Of a DNA stretch of 64,000 nucleotides, positions 34,281 through 42,743 are shown in pieces. The notes under the pieces are model-generated. The model did no database searches and was not told where the DNA came from. It was given only the letters and a program-made list of their open reading frames with translations. The stretch is from Streptomyces lacrimifluminis (GTDB taxonomy: Bacteria > Actinomycetota > Actinomycetes > Streptomycetales > Streptomycetaceae). The DNA lies in contig NZ_BMMU01000015.1 in the NCBI RefSeq assembly GCF_014646095.1, positions 1-64,000 of the forward strand. Reading direction: 5' to 3'. The position numbers were made by a program, and so were the translations under genes. Position 1 is the first letter of the stretch. The number at the start of each line of letters is the position of its first letter.

Positions 34281-35639
34281 ATGCCCCCCGCACCCCCGCC
34301 GCGCTCACCCAACGCCCAACTGCCGCCGCTTCCACCCCCGGTGCCCACCTCAGCCGTCGTCTCCCCGTGGATCAGCGACGAGGGCCGCCGGATCCGTGAC
34401 CGGGTGCGCGACCTGATCCCCCTGATCCGCTCGCAGGCCCGCGAGGGAGAGAAGATCGCGGCGCTCACTCCCGAGGTCCTCCTAGCGATCGACAACGCCG
34501 GTGTCTTTCGCATGTCCATGCCCGTCGAGTGGGGTGGGTACGGCCTCGGCGCACGGGACCTGGTCGAGGTGATCAGCGCGCTCAGCGAGGGCGACGGCTC
34601 CGCCGGGTGGGCCGGGTTCGTGGGCGTGGGCCTGAAGAACCTGCTCGCGATGGATGCCCAGGTGGTCGACGAGGTGCGCGCCGAGACCGAGGACTGGGTC
34701 GGGCCTGCCATCGTGGGTGCCTCCGTGTTCGCGACCAAGGTCGGCACTGCCCGACCCGTCGACGGCGGATGGATGGTGCAGGGCAAGTGGGCGTTCGGCA
34801 GCTGCTGCAAGCACGCGAGCTGGGCGCTGGTCGGCGTCGAGTACGACCCCGCGGAAGCCGGAGGGGGCAGCGGACGCGGCATGGTCGCGTTCCGCCGGGA
34901 GCAGTACGAGATTCTCGACGACTGGACAGTCATGGGGCTGTCGGGATCGGCCAGCAACAGCCTTCGCGTGCAGGAAGAGGTGTTCGTCCCGGCGCACCGT
35001 TACATCGACCTCGGCGACTTCCCCCTGCGGCTGCAGCAGGTGCGTGACCGCTACACAGGCGTCGGCTTCGCCCAGCGCGGTCTGGCGCTGCTGCTCTGCG
35101 CGTCACTCGCGAACATCGCGATCGCTCTGGGAATGGCGCGGGGAGCGCTCGACTGCTTCACCGAACAGGCCGCCAAGCGCGAGCCCTTCACCCTTCCGTA
35201 TCCCACGATCGGCGACATGGCGTCGGCCCAGGTCGCGGCGGGCAAGGCGCTCGCGATGATCAACCTCGCCGCCGCTGCCATCGAAGGCACGGCCGACCAG
35301 ATCGACGCGCGGACGGCGCAGGGACTCGACTTCACCCCGCCGGAGGAGTCCGAGATCAGCCTCTCCATCGCGTACGCGGCGAACATGTGCGAGGACGCGA
35401 TCAACCTGCTGCAGAAGACGATCGGCTCGTCCACCGTGAGCCTGTCGAACCCGATCCAGCGGTTCGTCCGAGACGTCCGCGTCCTCACCTCGCACGGCGC
35501 GATCCGCGTCGACCCGCTGGCGGAGCAGAACGGGCGCCGGCTCCTGGGCCTGGCCCCCTTCGCCATGATCGGCGGCGCCGTCCCCGAACGCCGTAACCCA
35601 ACAGATTCGCCCCACGACAAGGAGCCCGTCCGCGCATGA
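34281..35639 (+). CDS. acyl-CoA-dehydrogenase-fold flavin-dependent oxygenase 2
   Basis: A 452-residue paralogue of oxygenase 1: MPVEWGGYGLGARDLVEVIS, GKWAFGSCCKHASW, DDWTVMGLSGSASNS and NPIQRFVRDVRVLTSHGAIRVDP align along its length. It has an extra Pro-rich N terminus (about 35 residues) and a short polar tail. The ATG lacks a strong ribosome site, so the true start could be a nearby codon. Its stop overlaps the next start (ATGA), coupling it to the NTF2-like gene. Confidence 0.8.
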   Translation: MPPAPPPRSPNAQLPPLPPPVPTSAVVSPWISDEGRRIRDRVRDLIPLIRSQAREGEKIAALTPEVLLAIDNAGVFRMSMPVEWGGYGLGARDLVEVISALSEGDGSAGWAGFVGVGLKNLLAMDAQVVDEVRAETEDWVGPAIVGASVFATKVGTARPVDGGWMVQGKWAFGSCCKHASWALVGVEYDPAEAGGGSGRGMVAFRREQYEILDDWTVMGLSGSASNSLRVQEEVFVPAHRYIDLGDFPLRLQQVRDRYTGVGFAQRGLALLLCASLANIAIALGMARGALDCFTEQAAKREPFTLPYPTIGDMASAQVAAGKALAMINLAAAAIEGTADQIDARTAQGLDFTPPEESEISLSIAYAANMCEDAINLLQKTIGSSTVSLSNPIQRFVRDVRVLTSHGAIRVDPLAEQNGRRLLGLAPFAMIGGAVPERRNPTDSPHDKEPVRA

Positions 35640-36151
35640 ACGACTTCAGCATCATCGACGGCATCGCGCACATCACCGATCCCGCGCTGTACGAGACCTG
35701 GCTCGACCGCGAGGACTACAAGGCCGCCGTCGCTCAGGCCGAGACGCCCGAGCGGACCGCCCTCAAGCGTCTGCTGGTCGACTTCGAGGCGGACCTCGCC
35801 CGCATGGTGCGCGACGGCACCGTGGAGGAGAACGTCGTTGACGTGATGAAGCGTTACATCGTCGAGGACTACATCCAGCACGACCCGAACGCGCCCGGCA
35901 ACGGCCTGGACAACCTCATCGAGCACTTCCGCCACGTGCCGACCGGCCACGGCACTCCGCCGCCGGTGGTGAACGTGGTCCTGGAGGGCGATCTGGCGTG
36001 CGTCATGATGAAAGCGCCGACGCCGGACCCGGTGAGCCCCGACAAGACCTACGACTGGTACATCCTGACCGTGTTCCGCGTGCGTGACGGCAAGCTTGCC
36101 GAGCACTGGAGTGCCTTCCGCAAGATGGCCGCGCCACTGCCGGGGAACTGA
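35636..36151 (+). CDS. SnoaL/NTF2-like protein
   Basis: A 171-residue protein. After an N-terminal helical region (YETWLDREDYKAAVAQAETPE) comes an NTF2-like domain (about 70-168) with RYIVEDYIQHDPNAPGNGLDNLIEHF, DLACVMM and FRVRDGKLAEHWSAFRK. It resembles each half of the tandem protein at 29290. The catalytic role is unknown; such proteins act as cyclases, dehydratases or product-release factors. It is translationally coupled to oxygenase 2. Confidence 0.82.
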   Translation: MNDFSIIDGIAHITDPALYETWLDREDYKAAVAQAETPERTALKRLLVDFEADLARMVRDGTVEENVVDVMKRYIVEDYIQHDPNAPGNGLDNLIEHFRHVPTGHGTPPPVVNVVLEGDLACVMMKAPTPDPVSPDKTYDWYILTVFRVRDGKLAEHWSAFRKMAAPLPGN

Positions 36152-36414
36152 CGGGCGAGCCCGGCCCAGTCACAGATCACGGCCGCAGCACATGCTCCGG
36201 CCACGTCGCGCTCCCCACCGAGCAGCGGACGTACAACAGCCCGGTGGCGCACGGCGGTTCCGAGATCGGCCAGCTCGATCCCGAAGGCCGCGCCCAACGC
36301 CCGTAGCCACGCGGCCGAGGCGCTCCCGCCCCTGTATCTGAACCGTCCGCCGCCGCCCTTGCGCAGTGAATGAGCGCGTCCGGCGATGCCCAAGGACGAA
36401 GAAAGAGAACCGAG

Positions 36415-37746
36415 ATGACCATGACGTTGCCCCAAGTGACCAGGTTCCCCGAGTCGCCCTATCTCAGCGAGGAGGGACGGCGAATGCGCGACGCGGTGCG
36501 CGCGGCGGCGCCTGGCCTTGCCGAACGTGCCCGCGAGGGGGAGCTGCGGGGCGCACTCGCCCCGGAGACGGTCTCGGTACTGCACGAGATCGGCGTATTC
36601 CGCATCACCATCCCGGTGGAGCTGGGTGGGTTCGCACTCGGCGCACGCGACACCACCGAGGTGGTGCGTGAGCTCGGACGTATCGACGGGTCGGCCGGCT
36701 GGACGGTGATCGTGTCCAGCGCGTCCCGGAGCGCGCTCGCACTCGACGACCGCGTGAAGGACGAGGTCTTCGCCGACATCGAGACCTGGCAGGGACCGCT
36801 CCTGTTCGGAGCCACCGTGTTCGCGCCGAAGGTGGGCGACGGGCGCAAGGTCGAAGGCGGCTGGATGGTGAAGGGCCGCTGGGCGTTCGGCAGCGGCTGC
36901 AAGATCGCGAAGTGGGGCTCGGTCGGGTTCGAGTACGACGACCCCGACACGGGAGAACGCCGTCGTGCGATGGGGCTCCTCTCCCCGGAGCAGTACACGA
37001 TCGTCGACGACTGGCAGGTCATGGGCATGAGCGCCACCTCCAGCAACAGCGTGCAGGTCGACGAGGAGGTGTTCGTCCCCGAGTACCGGGTCATCCACAC
37101 CATGGACATGCCCGCGCGGATGGACGCCCTGCGCGGCAAGTACCAGGGAGTCGGATTCATGCACTCCGCGATCGGAACCATGGTCGCCACGACGACGGCG
37201 TTCGCGGCGCTCGCTCTGGGCATGACCGAGGGAGCTCTCGACGCGTTCGTCGAACAGGCCGCCAAGCGACCGCCGTTCAATCTGCCGTATCCGAACATGG
37301 CCGCCATGGCCTCGACGCAGGTCGTGGCGGGCAAGGCCAGGGCCGTCATCAACACCGCCGCGGCGGTCATCGAGCGGCAGGTGGACGAGATCGACCGGCG
37401 CGCGGTGGCGGGTGAGGACTTCCACCCGTGGGAGGAACCGGAGATCACGATGGACCTCGTCCATCAGATCCACGAGTGTCTCCGTGTGATCGACGGACTC
37501 CAGCTGGCGCTCGGTTCCTCGACCGTCGGCCTGTCCAACCCGATCCAGCGGTTCGTCCGGGACGTGCATGTGCTGGCGACCCACGGCGCGTTCCGGATCG
37601 ATCCGATGGCCGAGATCAACGGTCGGGACATCTTCGGGTTCGAGCCGCTGCCGGTGATGGCAGCCCTCAGTTCGCCTCCTCCCGGGAAGCTGCCCCCGAA
37701 CCCCGTCAACGGCAACGTCCCGGGCCCGGTGCCGCGCCCCGCGTGA
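36415..37746 (+). CDS. acyl-CoA-dehydrogenase-fold flavin-dependent oxygenase 3
   Basis: A 443-residue third paralogue: PVELGGFALGARDTTEVV, GRWAFGSGCKIAKWGSVG, DDWQVMGMSATSSNS and NPIQRFVRDVHVLATHGAFRIDP. The tail after about 415 is Pro-rich and unstructured. ATG 36415 gives MTMTLPQVTRFPESPYLSEEG, and the next ATG, two codons on, is an alternative. The 263-bp gap before it may carry its own promoter, but no operator of the A/B/C type is visible there. Confidence 0.8.
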   Translation: MTMTLPQVTRFPESPYLSEEGRRMRDAVRAAAPGLAERAREGELRGALAPETVSVLHEIGVFRITIPVELGGFALGARDTTEVVRELGRIDGSAGWTVIVSSASRSALALDDRVKDEVFADIETWQGPLLFGATVFAPKVGDGRKVEGGWMVKGRWAFGSGCKIAKWGSVGFEYDDPDTGERRRAMGLLSPEQYTIVDDWQVMGMSATSSNSVQVDEEVFVPEYRVIHTMDMPARMDALRGKYQGVGFMHSAIGTMVATTTAFAALALGMTEGALDAFVEQAAKRPPFNLPYPNMAAMASTQVVAGKARAVINTAAAVIERQVDEIDRRAVAGEDFHPWEEPEITMDLVHQIHECLRVIDGLQLALGSSTVGLSNPIQRFVRDVHVLATHGAFRIDPMAEINGRDIFGFEPLPVMAALSSPPPGKLPPNPVNGNVPGPVPRPA

Positions 37747-38108
37747 ATCGATTCCGCTCGTCGCGACGCCGGAGCCGCGTCACCCGCTGATCCGGGCAGC
37801 GCTGCCACCGACACGAAGGGCGAAGCCACAGCGCTGGTAGGCGGGGCCTGCGGCAGGAGCGGATCCCGCAGTCGGCCTGCCGCAGGCCCCTCTTCCCGGG
37901 CCCGGCTCCACCAGGTTCGGTACCGGTGCGCGGTCGGGCCCAACAGGTCAACAAACATGAGCAGTTGACGCACGCTGCACCCCGAGCGACGGGGAAGAAC
38001 ATCGCCGCCGGCACAGCCCCGCCGCCGTGCCCATGACCGATCGAGCCGACCTCTGACATAGCTGCCGCGCCAATGGGGTCGCGGCGCATCCGTAACGGAG
38101 GCTTTCCC
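37747..38108. other. intergenic gap before the MFS gene
   Basis: No gene is supported. It probably carries the MFS promoter, but no clear boxes were found. GGAGG at the 3' end serves the MFS start. Confidence 0.4.
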
Positions 38109-39440
38109 ATGACCACTTCCGTGCCGACGGACGACACCGTCCCGTCATCGTCCGAAGCAGGCTGGAAGTCCTATCTCGCCGACCTCTGGAATGCACCACC
38201 GAGTGCCAAGGCCGCACTGGCCGGCTGTCTTCTCCTCATGCTGGTGAGTCCTTCCGGGCTGTCCGCGATGACGACGTTCGTCGTGCCGTCGTTCGCCGAG
38301 GACACGGGTGTCGCCGAATCCGCGGGCATCCTCGTGTTCGTCACCTTTCCCCTACTGATCGGGCCGATCACCCTGCCCTTCGCGGGCCGTTGGGTCGATC
38401 GACTGGGCGCGCGCCGGGTCGCGATCCCCTCCGCCGTCCTCTACGCCGGGCTGACGGCCCTCGTCCCACTGTGCGGGTCCAGCGTGCCGTTGCTGGCGGT
38501 CGTGCTGAGCCTGGCGTCCACGTTCGGTTTCATGTCAGGGCTCGCTGTCGTCTTCAAGGTCGTTTCGACCTGGCTGCCGCAGCACAAGGGAGTCGGATTC
38601 GCCCTCATCGGTGTCGCCTCCAGTCTGGCCGCCGCCGTGTTCTCGCCCGTGTTCCAGTGGCTGATCAGCGGCAGCGCCGGCCTCGGGTGGAAGGGGGCCT
38701 ACCTGCTCGTGGCCGTGGTGATCGCACTGGTGGCGGTCCCCACGGCCATGTTCCTCATCTCGGAGCCGACAGCGCCGCGTGTGACGGGGCCCGAAGTGAA
38801 GCTGCCACGCCTTCCGGGTATCCCGCTGAGCAAGGCGGTCCGGACGCGGGTCTGGATCTCCATCACGATCTCCCTCGCCTTCGCGGCAGCCGGCCCTATG
38901 ACCGTGCGGCAGAACGCGGTCAGCTTCTTCAGCGAGCGCGGATTCAGCGAGGCCACGGTCTCGCTGTCCTTGTCCGCGCTGTTCGCCGCGTCCGTCGTCG
39001 GACTCCTCGTCGGTGGGATGATCCTGGACAGGACCGACCGGCCCCGGGTGGTGGTTCCGATGCTCGCGGCAGTGCCGGTAGGACTTGGCATCGCCTTCGT
39101 GAACCACGGCTCGATGCCGCTGCTGTTCCTCGCGATGATATTCCTCGGCTTCGCCACCGGCGCCGAGTCGTCGCTTGGCCCCTTCCTCATCGCGCGGTAC
39201 TTCGGCCTCGCCTCGTTCGCACAGCTGCAGGGGTTGACGCTGGCCATCTCCACCCTGTCGCTCGGCATGTCGCCGTTCCTGGTCAGCGCGGTACAGACCG
39301 CGACCGGAAGCTACTCGGTGCCGGTACTCGCCCTCACCGCGCTGACAGTGGTCGCCGTCGCCCTGGCGGTGTCACTGCCGAAGTTCCCGCCGCAGTGGAA
39401 GATCGGCAACGCTCCCGATCAGACCACCGGGTCGGCGTGA
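38109..39440 (+). CDS. major facilitator superfamily transporter
   Basis: A 443-residue membrane protein with twelve predicted helices. The family A-motif is present in modified form: PFAGRWVDRLGARRVAIPSA after helix 2. The N-terminal ~45 residues are cytoplasmic. It follows the oxygenase cluster in the same direction and is the obvious candidate to import the substrate or export the product. The ribosome site is GGAGG, 8 nt before the ATG. Confidence 0.87.
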   Translation: MTTSVPTDDTVPSSSEAGWKSYLADLWNAPPSAKAALAGCLLLMLVSPSGLSAMTTFVVPSFAEDTGVAESAGILVFVTFPLLIGPITLPFAGRWVDRLGARRVAIPSAVLYAGLTALVPLCGSSVPLLAVVLSLASTFGFMSGLAVVFKVVSTWLPQHKGVGFALIGVASSLAAAVFSPVFQWLISGSAGLGWKGAYLLVAVVIALVAVPTAMFLISEPTAPRVTGPEVKLPRLPGIPLSKAVRTRVWISITISLAFAAAGPMTVRQNAVSFFSERGFSEATVSLSLSALFAASVVGLLVGGMILDRTDRPRVVVPMLAAVPVGLGIAFVNHGSMPLLFLAMIFLGFATGAESSLGPFLIARYFGLASFAQLQGLTLAISTLSLGMSPFLVSAVQTATGSYSVPVLALTALTVVAVALAVSLPKFPPQWKIGNAPDQTTGSA

Positions 39441-39881
39441 CAGCCTGACGGCGTCCGGCGGGGCGCCCCGGCCCACGCATTGCGGCACTCGGCGCCGTGA
39501 GGGATGTCCGAGCGAGCCGGGTGTAGCAGGCCACAGCGGCGCGGGCGGGTGTCCCGACGGGTCCGCCGAGCAGGGCGGACGGCGGGACAGGGTATGCCCG
39601 CAGCGTCCAGAGCGATCCGGCCTACGACCCCGGTCTCCCGCCGTGCCGTCGCTCCACGCCCTTCTGGCCTGACCGCCTCTGTGCGCCGTCGCCATCAACA
39701 CCCGAGAAAGGGGGGGTGCGGGCCGAGTGCGGCAGAACAGGGGAGCCAACGCGGCTTCCGTGCCGCTGGGTTGAGACCTCCGGACACCTCCCCAGCGGCA
39801 CGGGGTCCGCGCTGCGCACCTCCTCGACGTCACCCGTCCATACCCTTCGGTGGCCGCGCCAGGAAACTCGGTACAGGAAAC
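39441..39881. other. gap between convergent clusters
   Basis: Separates the MFS gene from gvpK. GC-rich stretches near 39450-39475 could fold, but I see no clean terminator stem and no gene. Confidence 0.35.
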
Positions 39882-40298
39882 TCAGTAGTGGCCCTCCTGC
39901 CGAGGCAGGAGGGGCCCGAGTGGGCCGAGGTCGAGGTTCAGGTCTTCGGGGCTCAGGCCGTAGCGCTCGCGCAGTTCGGTCATGCGGTCGTCGAGAATCA
40001 TGAGTGTCATGCCGATGCGCTCTTCCTGTTCCTCGGTCAGGTTGTTCTTCTCGACTCGACGGATGGCCTGCCGTTCCATGAGCTGGCGCAACAACTCCAC
40101 GACGGTGAGTACCAGTCGGACCAGATCGCGTTCGACCGTGTCCTTGTCCAGGTCGAGGCGTCGGGCCGGGGACTGTCCGGAGTCCGGGGCCTGCTCCGCC
40201 CAAGCGCCGAGGGGAAGGGGGCATTCCGTGTCGGCAGGCGGGGGCGACGTAGGCGCGCCGGGGAGCCGGGCGGGTCCGGGCTCGGCGTGTGATGTCAC
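39882..40298 (-). CDS. gvpK: gas vesicle protein GvpK
   Basis: A 138-residue protein. The core (LDLDKDTVERDLVRLVLTVVELLRQLMERQAIRRVE, then MTLMILDDRMTELRERYGLSPEDLNLDLGPLGPLL) is diagnostic of GvpK. The first ~45 residues are Pro/Ala-rich and disordered. GTG 40298 overlaps the gvpS stop region. GvpK is a minor or assembly protein, and it ends the gvp operon here. Confidence 0.92.
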   Translation of the reverse strand: MTSHAEPGPARLPGAPTSPPPADTECPLPLGAWAEQAPDSGQSPARRLDLDKDTVERDLVRLVLTVVELLRQLMERQAIRRVEKNNLTEEQEERIGMTLMILDDRMTELRERYGLSPEDLNLDLGPLGPLLPRQEGHY

Positions 40299-40480
40299 GT
40301 CAGGATTCCTTCCGTGGCTGCCTCGACCGAGGTGAGCAGGGCTCGCAGGGAGATGCGGACCAGTTCCACGTCGGCGATGCAGAGGCTGAGGTCTCCCGTG
40401 ATGACGACACCGCCGGCCAGGAGCCGGTCGAGGAGATCGACCAGAGCGACCTCCGCGTGGGGCGGGCCACCGGCCGTCAC
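40295..40480 (-). CDS. gvpS: gas vesicle protein GvpS (GvpA-like)
   Basis: A 61-residue minor gas vesicle protein of the GvpA/J family: ALVDLLDRLLAGGVVITGDL, then SLCIADVELVRISLRALLTS. It is slightly short for GvpS. GTG 40480 overlaps the gvpL stop (GTGA), so translation is coupled. Symbol from family plus order (L-S-K). Confidence 0.85.
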   Translation of the reverse strand: MTAGGPPHAEVALVDLLDRLLAGGVVITGDLSLCIADVELVRISLRALLTSVEAATEGILT

Positions 40481-41322
40481 GGCGTCACCTGTGCGATCGC
40501 GGGGTCCGCCCTTTCGGACTGTTCGGGCGGGGGCGAGGCGAAGGAGTACGGGGCCCAGGGACCGGTGATCTCGAGCCGGACGCCGACGGTCCCGGCGGCG
40601 AGCAGCTCCACACGGTCCTGGAAGCTCCGCGTGTGCTCTCGCGGCACGAGATAGGCCGCGTTGACGACGTTCTCCCCCGGTTCCGCGGACAGGGCGGCCG
40701 GCTGGGGACGATGGTGCCGTACGTCGGTGACCAGGTTCGCCTCCGCGAGCGTACGGTCCACTCGTGCGCCGAGGTCGGCGGCGGCCTGAAGTGCCAGGTC
40801 GTGGCCGTCCCGGCTGGTGCGGCGCGCGCGCAGGTAGTCACGCCCGGAGCGTGGCCGGTCCCCCGGGGGCGGGGTGGTGGCCTGCGGGCGGGCGTAGATC
40901 TTGACGCCCCATTCGTCGTGGCCCTCCAGCCGGTTCAAGGTGGCGCGGAAGTGGCCGTCGTCGGCGTGCAGACGTCGCAGCAGGCTGTCGTCGTCGAGGT
41001 ACACCGTGGCCAACCGGAGGGGTAGTACCGCCGTTCGGGAGGCCAGTGCGGCGATCACCTGGTGATGGTCGCGGGCCAGGCGTTCCAGGTCGGTGATGTC
41101 GTCGAGCCGTTGCGCGATGGCCTCCTCGGTGAAGGCTTCGGCGGGTACGTCGCTGACGACTGCGGCTGTGCCGGTACCGCGCAGGATCCGGACCGGCAGC
41201 CCATCGACGCCGCGCAGTTCTCGGGCGCTCCGCTCGGCCGCCTCGTTCAGCAGCAGTACTGCGTAGGCGTAGACCGCGTCCGGGAGGTCTGTTGGGGGCG
41301 CGGTGTCGTGCTCAGAGATCAT
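40477..41322 (-). CDS. gvpL: gas vesicle protein GvpL (GvpL/GvpF family)
   Basis: A 281-residue GvpL/F protein: YAYAVLLLNE at the N terminus, ASRTAVLPLRLATVYLDDDSLL and the C-terminal VRLEITGPWAPYSF. This last motif is shared with gvpF at 42027. Members are minor shell or assembly factors. Its start overlaps the gvpJ 3' end by 11 bases. Confidence 0.92.
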   Translation of the reverse strand: MISEHDTAPPTDLPDAVYAYAVLLLNEAAERSARELRGVDGLPVRILRGTGTAAVVSDVPAEAFTEEAIAQRLDDITDLERLARDHHQVIAALASRTAVLPLRLATVYLDDDSLLRRLHADDGHFRATLNRLEGHDEWGVKIYARPQATTPPPGDRPRSGRDYLRARRTSRDGHDLALQAAADLGARVDRTLAEANLVTDVRHHRPQPAALSAEPGENVVNAAYLVPREHTRSFQDRVELLAAGTVGVRLEITGPWAPYSFASPPPEQSERADPAIAQVTP

Positions 41323-41677
41323 CGGGTTCCTTCAACCGGGCGTTGAGCGACTGGAGTTCGGCGCGAAGGCGTGCGTTCTCGGCGGCGAGTTCCGCCGTGC
41401 GGGCGGAGTCGGGTGACGGGGCGGGACGTACGGCGCGGGAGGACAGCGTCGGGTCGTGCTCCCACCAGTCGATGCCCATCTCGCGCGCGGTGTCGACGGA
41501 GACGACGAGCAACCGCAGCTTGATGGTGAGGAGTTCGATGTCGAGCAGGTTGATTTTGATGTCTCCCGCGATCACGACCCCTTTGTCGAGGACGCGTTCC
41601 AGAATGTCGGCCAGATTGCCCGCGCTGCCCGGTTGGGGCGACAGACCACCTGACCGCCGCGTGAGGGAGTCGGTCAC
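41312..41677 (-). CDS. gvpJ: gas vesicle protein GvpJ (GvpA-like)
   Basis: A 121-residue protein with the GvpA fold: NLADILERVLDKGVVIAGDIKI, NLLDIELLTIKLRLLVVSVD. A C-terminal coiled coil (ELAAENARLRAELQSLNARL) extends it. GvpJ caps or nucleates vesicles. GTG 41677 overlaps the gvpG stop (GTGA). Confidence 0.9.
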   Translation of the reverse strand: MTDSLTRRSGGLSPQPGSAGNLADILERVLDKGVVIAGDIKINLLDIELLTIKLRLLVVSVDTAREMGIDWWEHDPTLSSRAVRPAPSPDSARTAELAAENARLRAELQSLNARLKEPDDL

Positions 41678-41961
41678 TGAGGGCCTTCCTGTAGGGCCGG
41701 ACCGCCGGAGCCGGCCGAGTCCTCGCCGCTGTCGTTCGTGATCTGTTCGAGACGATCCAGCAGTTCGTCCTCCCGAAGGCCGAACTCCTCCTCGGTGATA
41801 CGCCCAGCCAGCAGATCGGTCTCCAGTTCAGCCAGCTCGCGGTGGATGGGTGCCGGGTCGGCGTACTGCCGTTCCGCTTCCTGCACCACTTGTTCCAGCA
41901 CCCAGCCGACCCCGCGCAGCGGAGCCAGTGGCAGACCGAGCAGGCCACTCAGCAGACCCAT
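41674..41961 (-). CDS. gvpG: gas vesicle protein GvpG
   Basis: A 95-residue protein: MGLLSGLLGLPLAPLRGVGWVLEQV, then a charged coiled coil (IHRELAELETDLLAGRITEEEFGLREDELLDRLE) characteristic of GvpG. It is an accessory assembly protein. It is followed by an overlap with gvpJ and preceded by gvpF, the standard order. Confidence 0.9.
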   Translation of the reverse strand: MGLLSGLLGLPLAPLRGVGWVLEQVVQEAERQYADPAPIHRELAELETDLLAGRITEEEFGLREDELLDRLEQITNDSGEDSAGSGGPALQEGPQ

Positions 41962-42026
41962 TACGGCTCTCCTTCCGGTCGGGAGGTGGTAGTGGTGGGG
42001 CGAGGTGCGGTTGCGCGGTTGCGCGG

Positions 42027-42740
42027 TCAGACGAAGCTGTAGGGCGGAAGAGGTCCGGTCACCCTGAGTTCCAGCCCGTGACCGAGGCTCTCGGCGATCC
42101 GGCCCACGGACGCGGCGAACGCGTCGGCCCGTCCGCGTTCGATCAGCAGGCTCAGGTTCAGGAACACCTCGCCCGTCGGATCACCCGCGGCGGTGCGGTG
42201 AGCCAGCGGCTCCAGTCTGCGGGCGATGTCCTGGGCGTGCTGCGCCTGGAGCGCCTCGACCCCGGCTGCGACGACCGTGCCGAGGGCCACCTGGTCGTCG
42301 TGCGAGCCTGCGCCGTCCCGCGTGAGGGCGCTCAGGCGGCGGGCTTCCGCACTCTCCCGCAGGACATCGCGCAGGGCGGTGTCCTCGTCCTGCAGGGCCT
42401 TGACGTTGAACTCGACGCGGTCCCCGACCTCTCGGAGCCGCTCGGTGAACAACGACTCCTGGTCCGCCAGCGCGCGGCGCACCGCACCGTCGTCGGGGGC
42501 AAGTGTGCCGAAGCGCAGGGGCAGCACGGCACCCGCGGCCCCGAGCATCAGCAGCACATTCTGATGGGCGATCAGATCTCTTCGCTTGGCGCGTAGTTGT
42601 GCCGGCGCCTCGCTGACGACGGCGGCCACCCGGGCAGCGCGCACCGCCCTCAGGGGGGCGGGCGAGGCCCCGATTCCGGTGGCACCGTCGACGGGCAGCG
42701 GATGGTCCACGTCCGTGACCGCATAGAGGTAGAGCGGCAT
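42027..42740 (-). CDS. gvpF: gas vesicle protein GvpF
   Basis: A 237-residue GvpL/F-family protein: MPLYLYAVTDVDHPLP, VLPLRFGTLAPDDGAVRRAL and the C-terminal LELRVTGPLPPYSFV. It starts 3 bp after the gvpA stop, in operon order. GvpF is a minor protein that helps GvpA assemble. Confidence 0.93.
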   Translation of the reverse strand: MPLYLYAVTDVDHPLPVDGATGIGASPAPLRAVRAARVAAVVSEAPAQLRAKRRDLIAHQNVLLMLGAAGAVLPLRFGTLAPDDGAVRRALADQESLFTERLREVGDRVEFNVKALQDEDTALRDVLRESAEARRLSALTRDGAGSHDDQVALGTVVAAGVEALQAQHAQDIARRLEPLAHRTAAGDPTGEVFLNLSLLIERGRADAFAASVGRIAESLGHGLELRVTGPLPPYSFV

Positions 42741-42743
42741 CCG

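Noticed and set aside
36152..36414. Minus-strand stretch reading GGSASAAWLRALGAAFGIEL, slightly like a carrier-protein (PCP/ACP) end
   Set aside because: Only a short resemblance, no start, no DSL serine motif and no neighbouring synthase.
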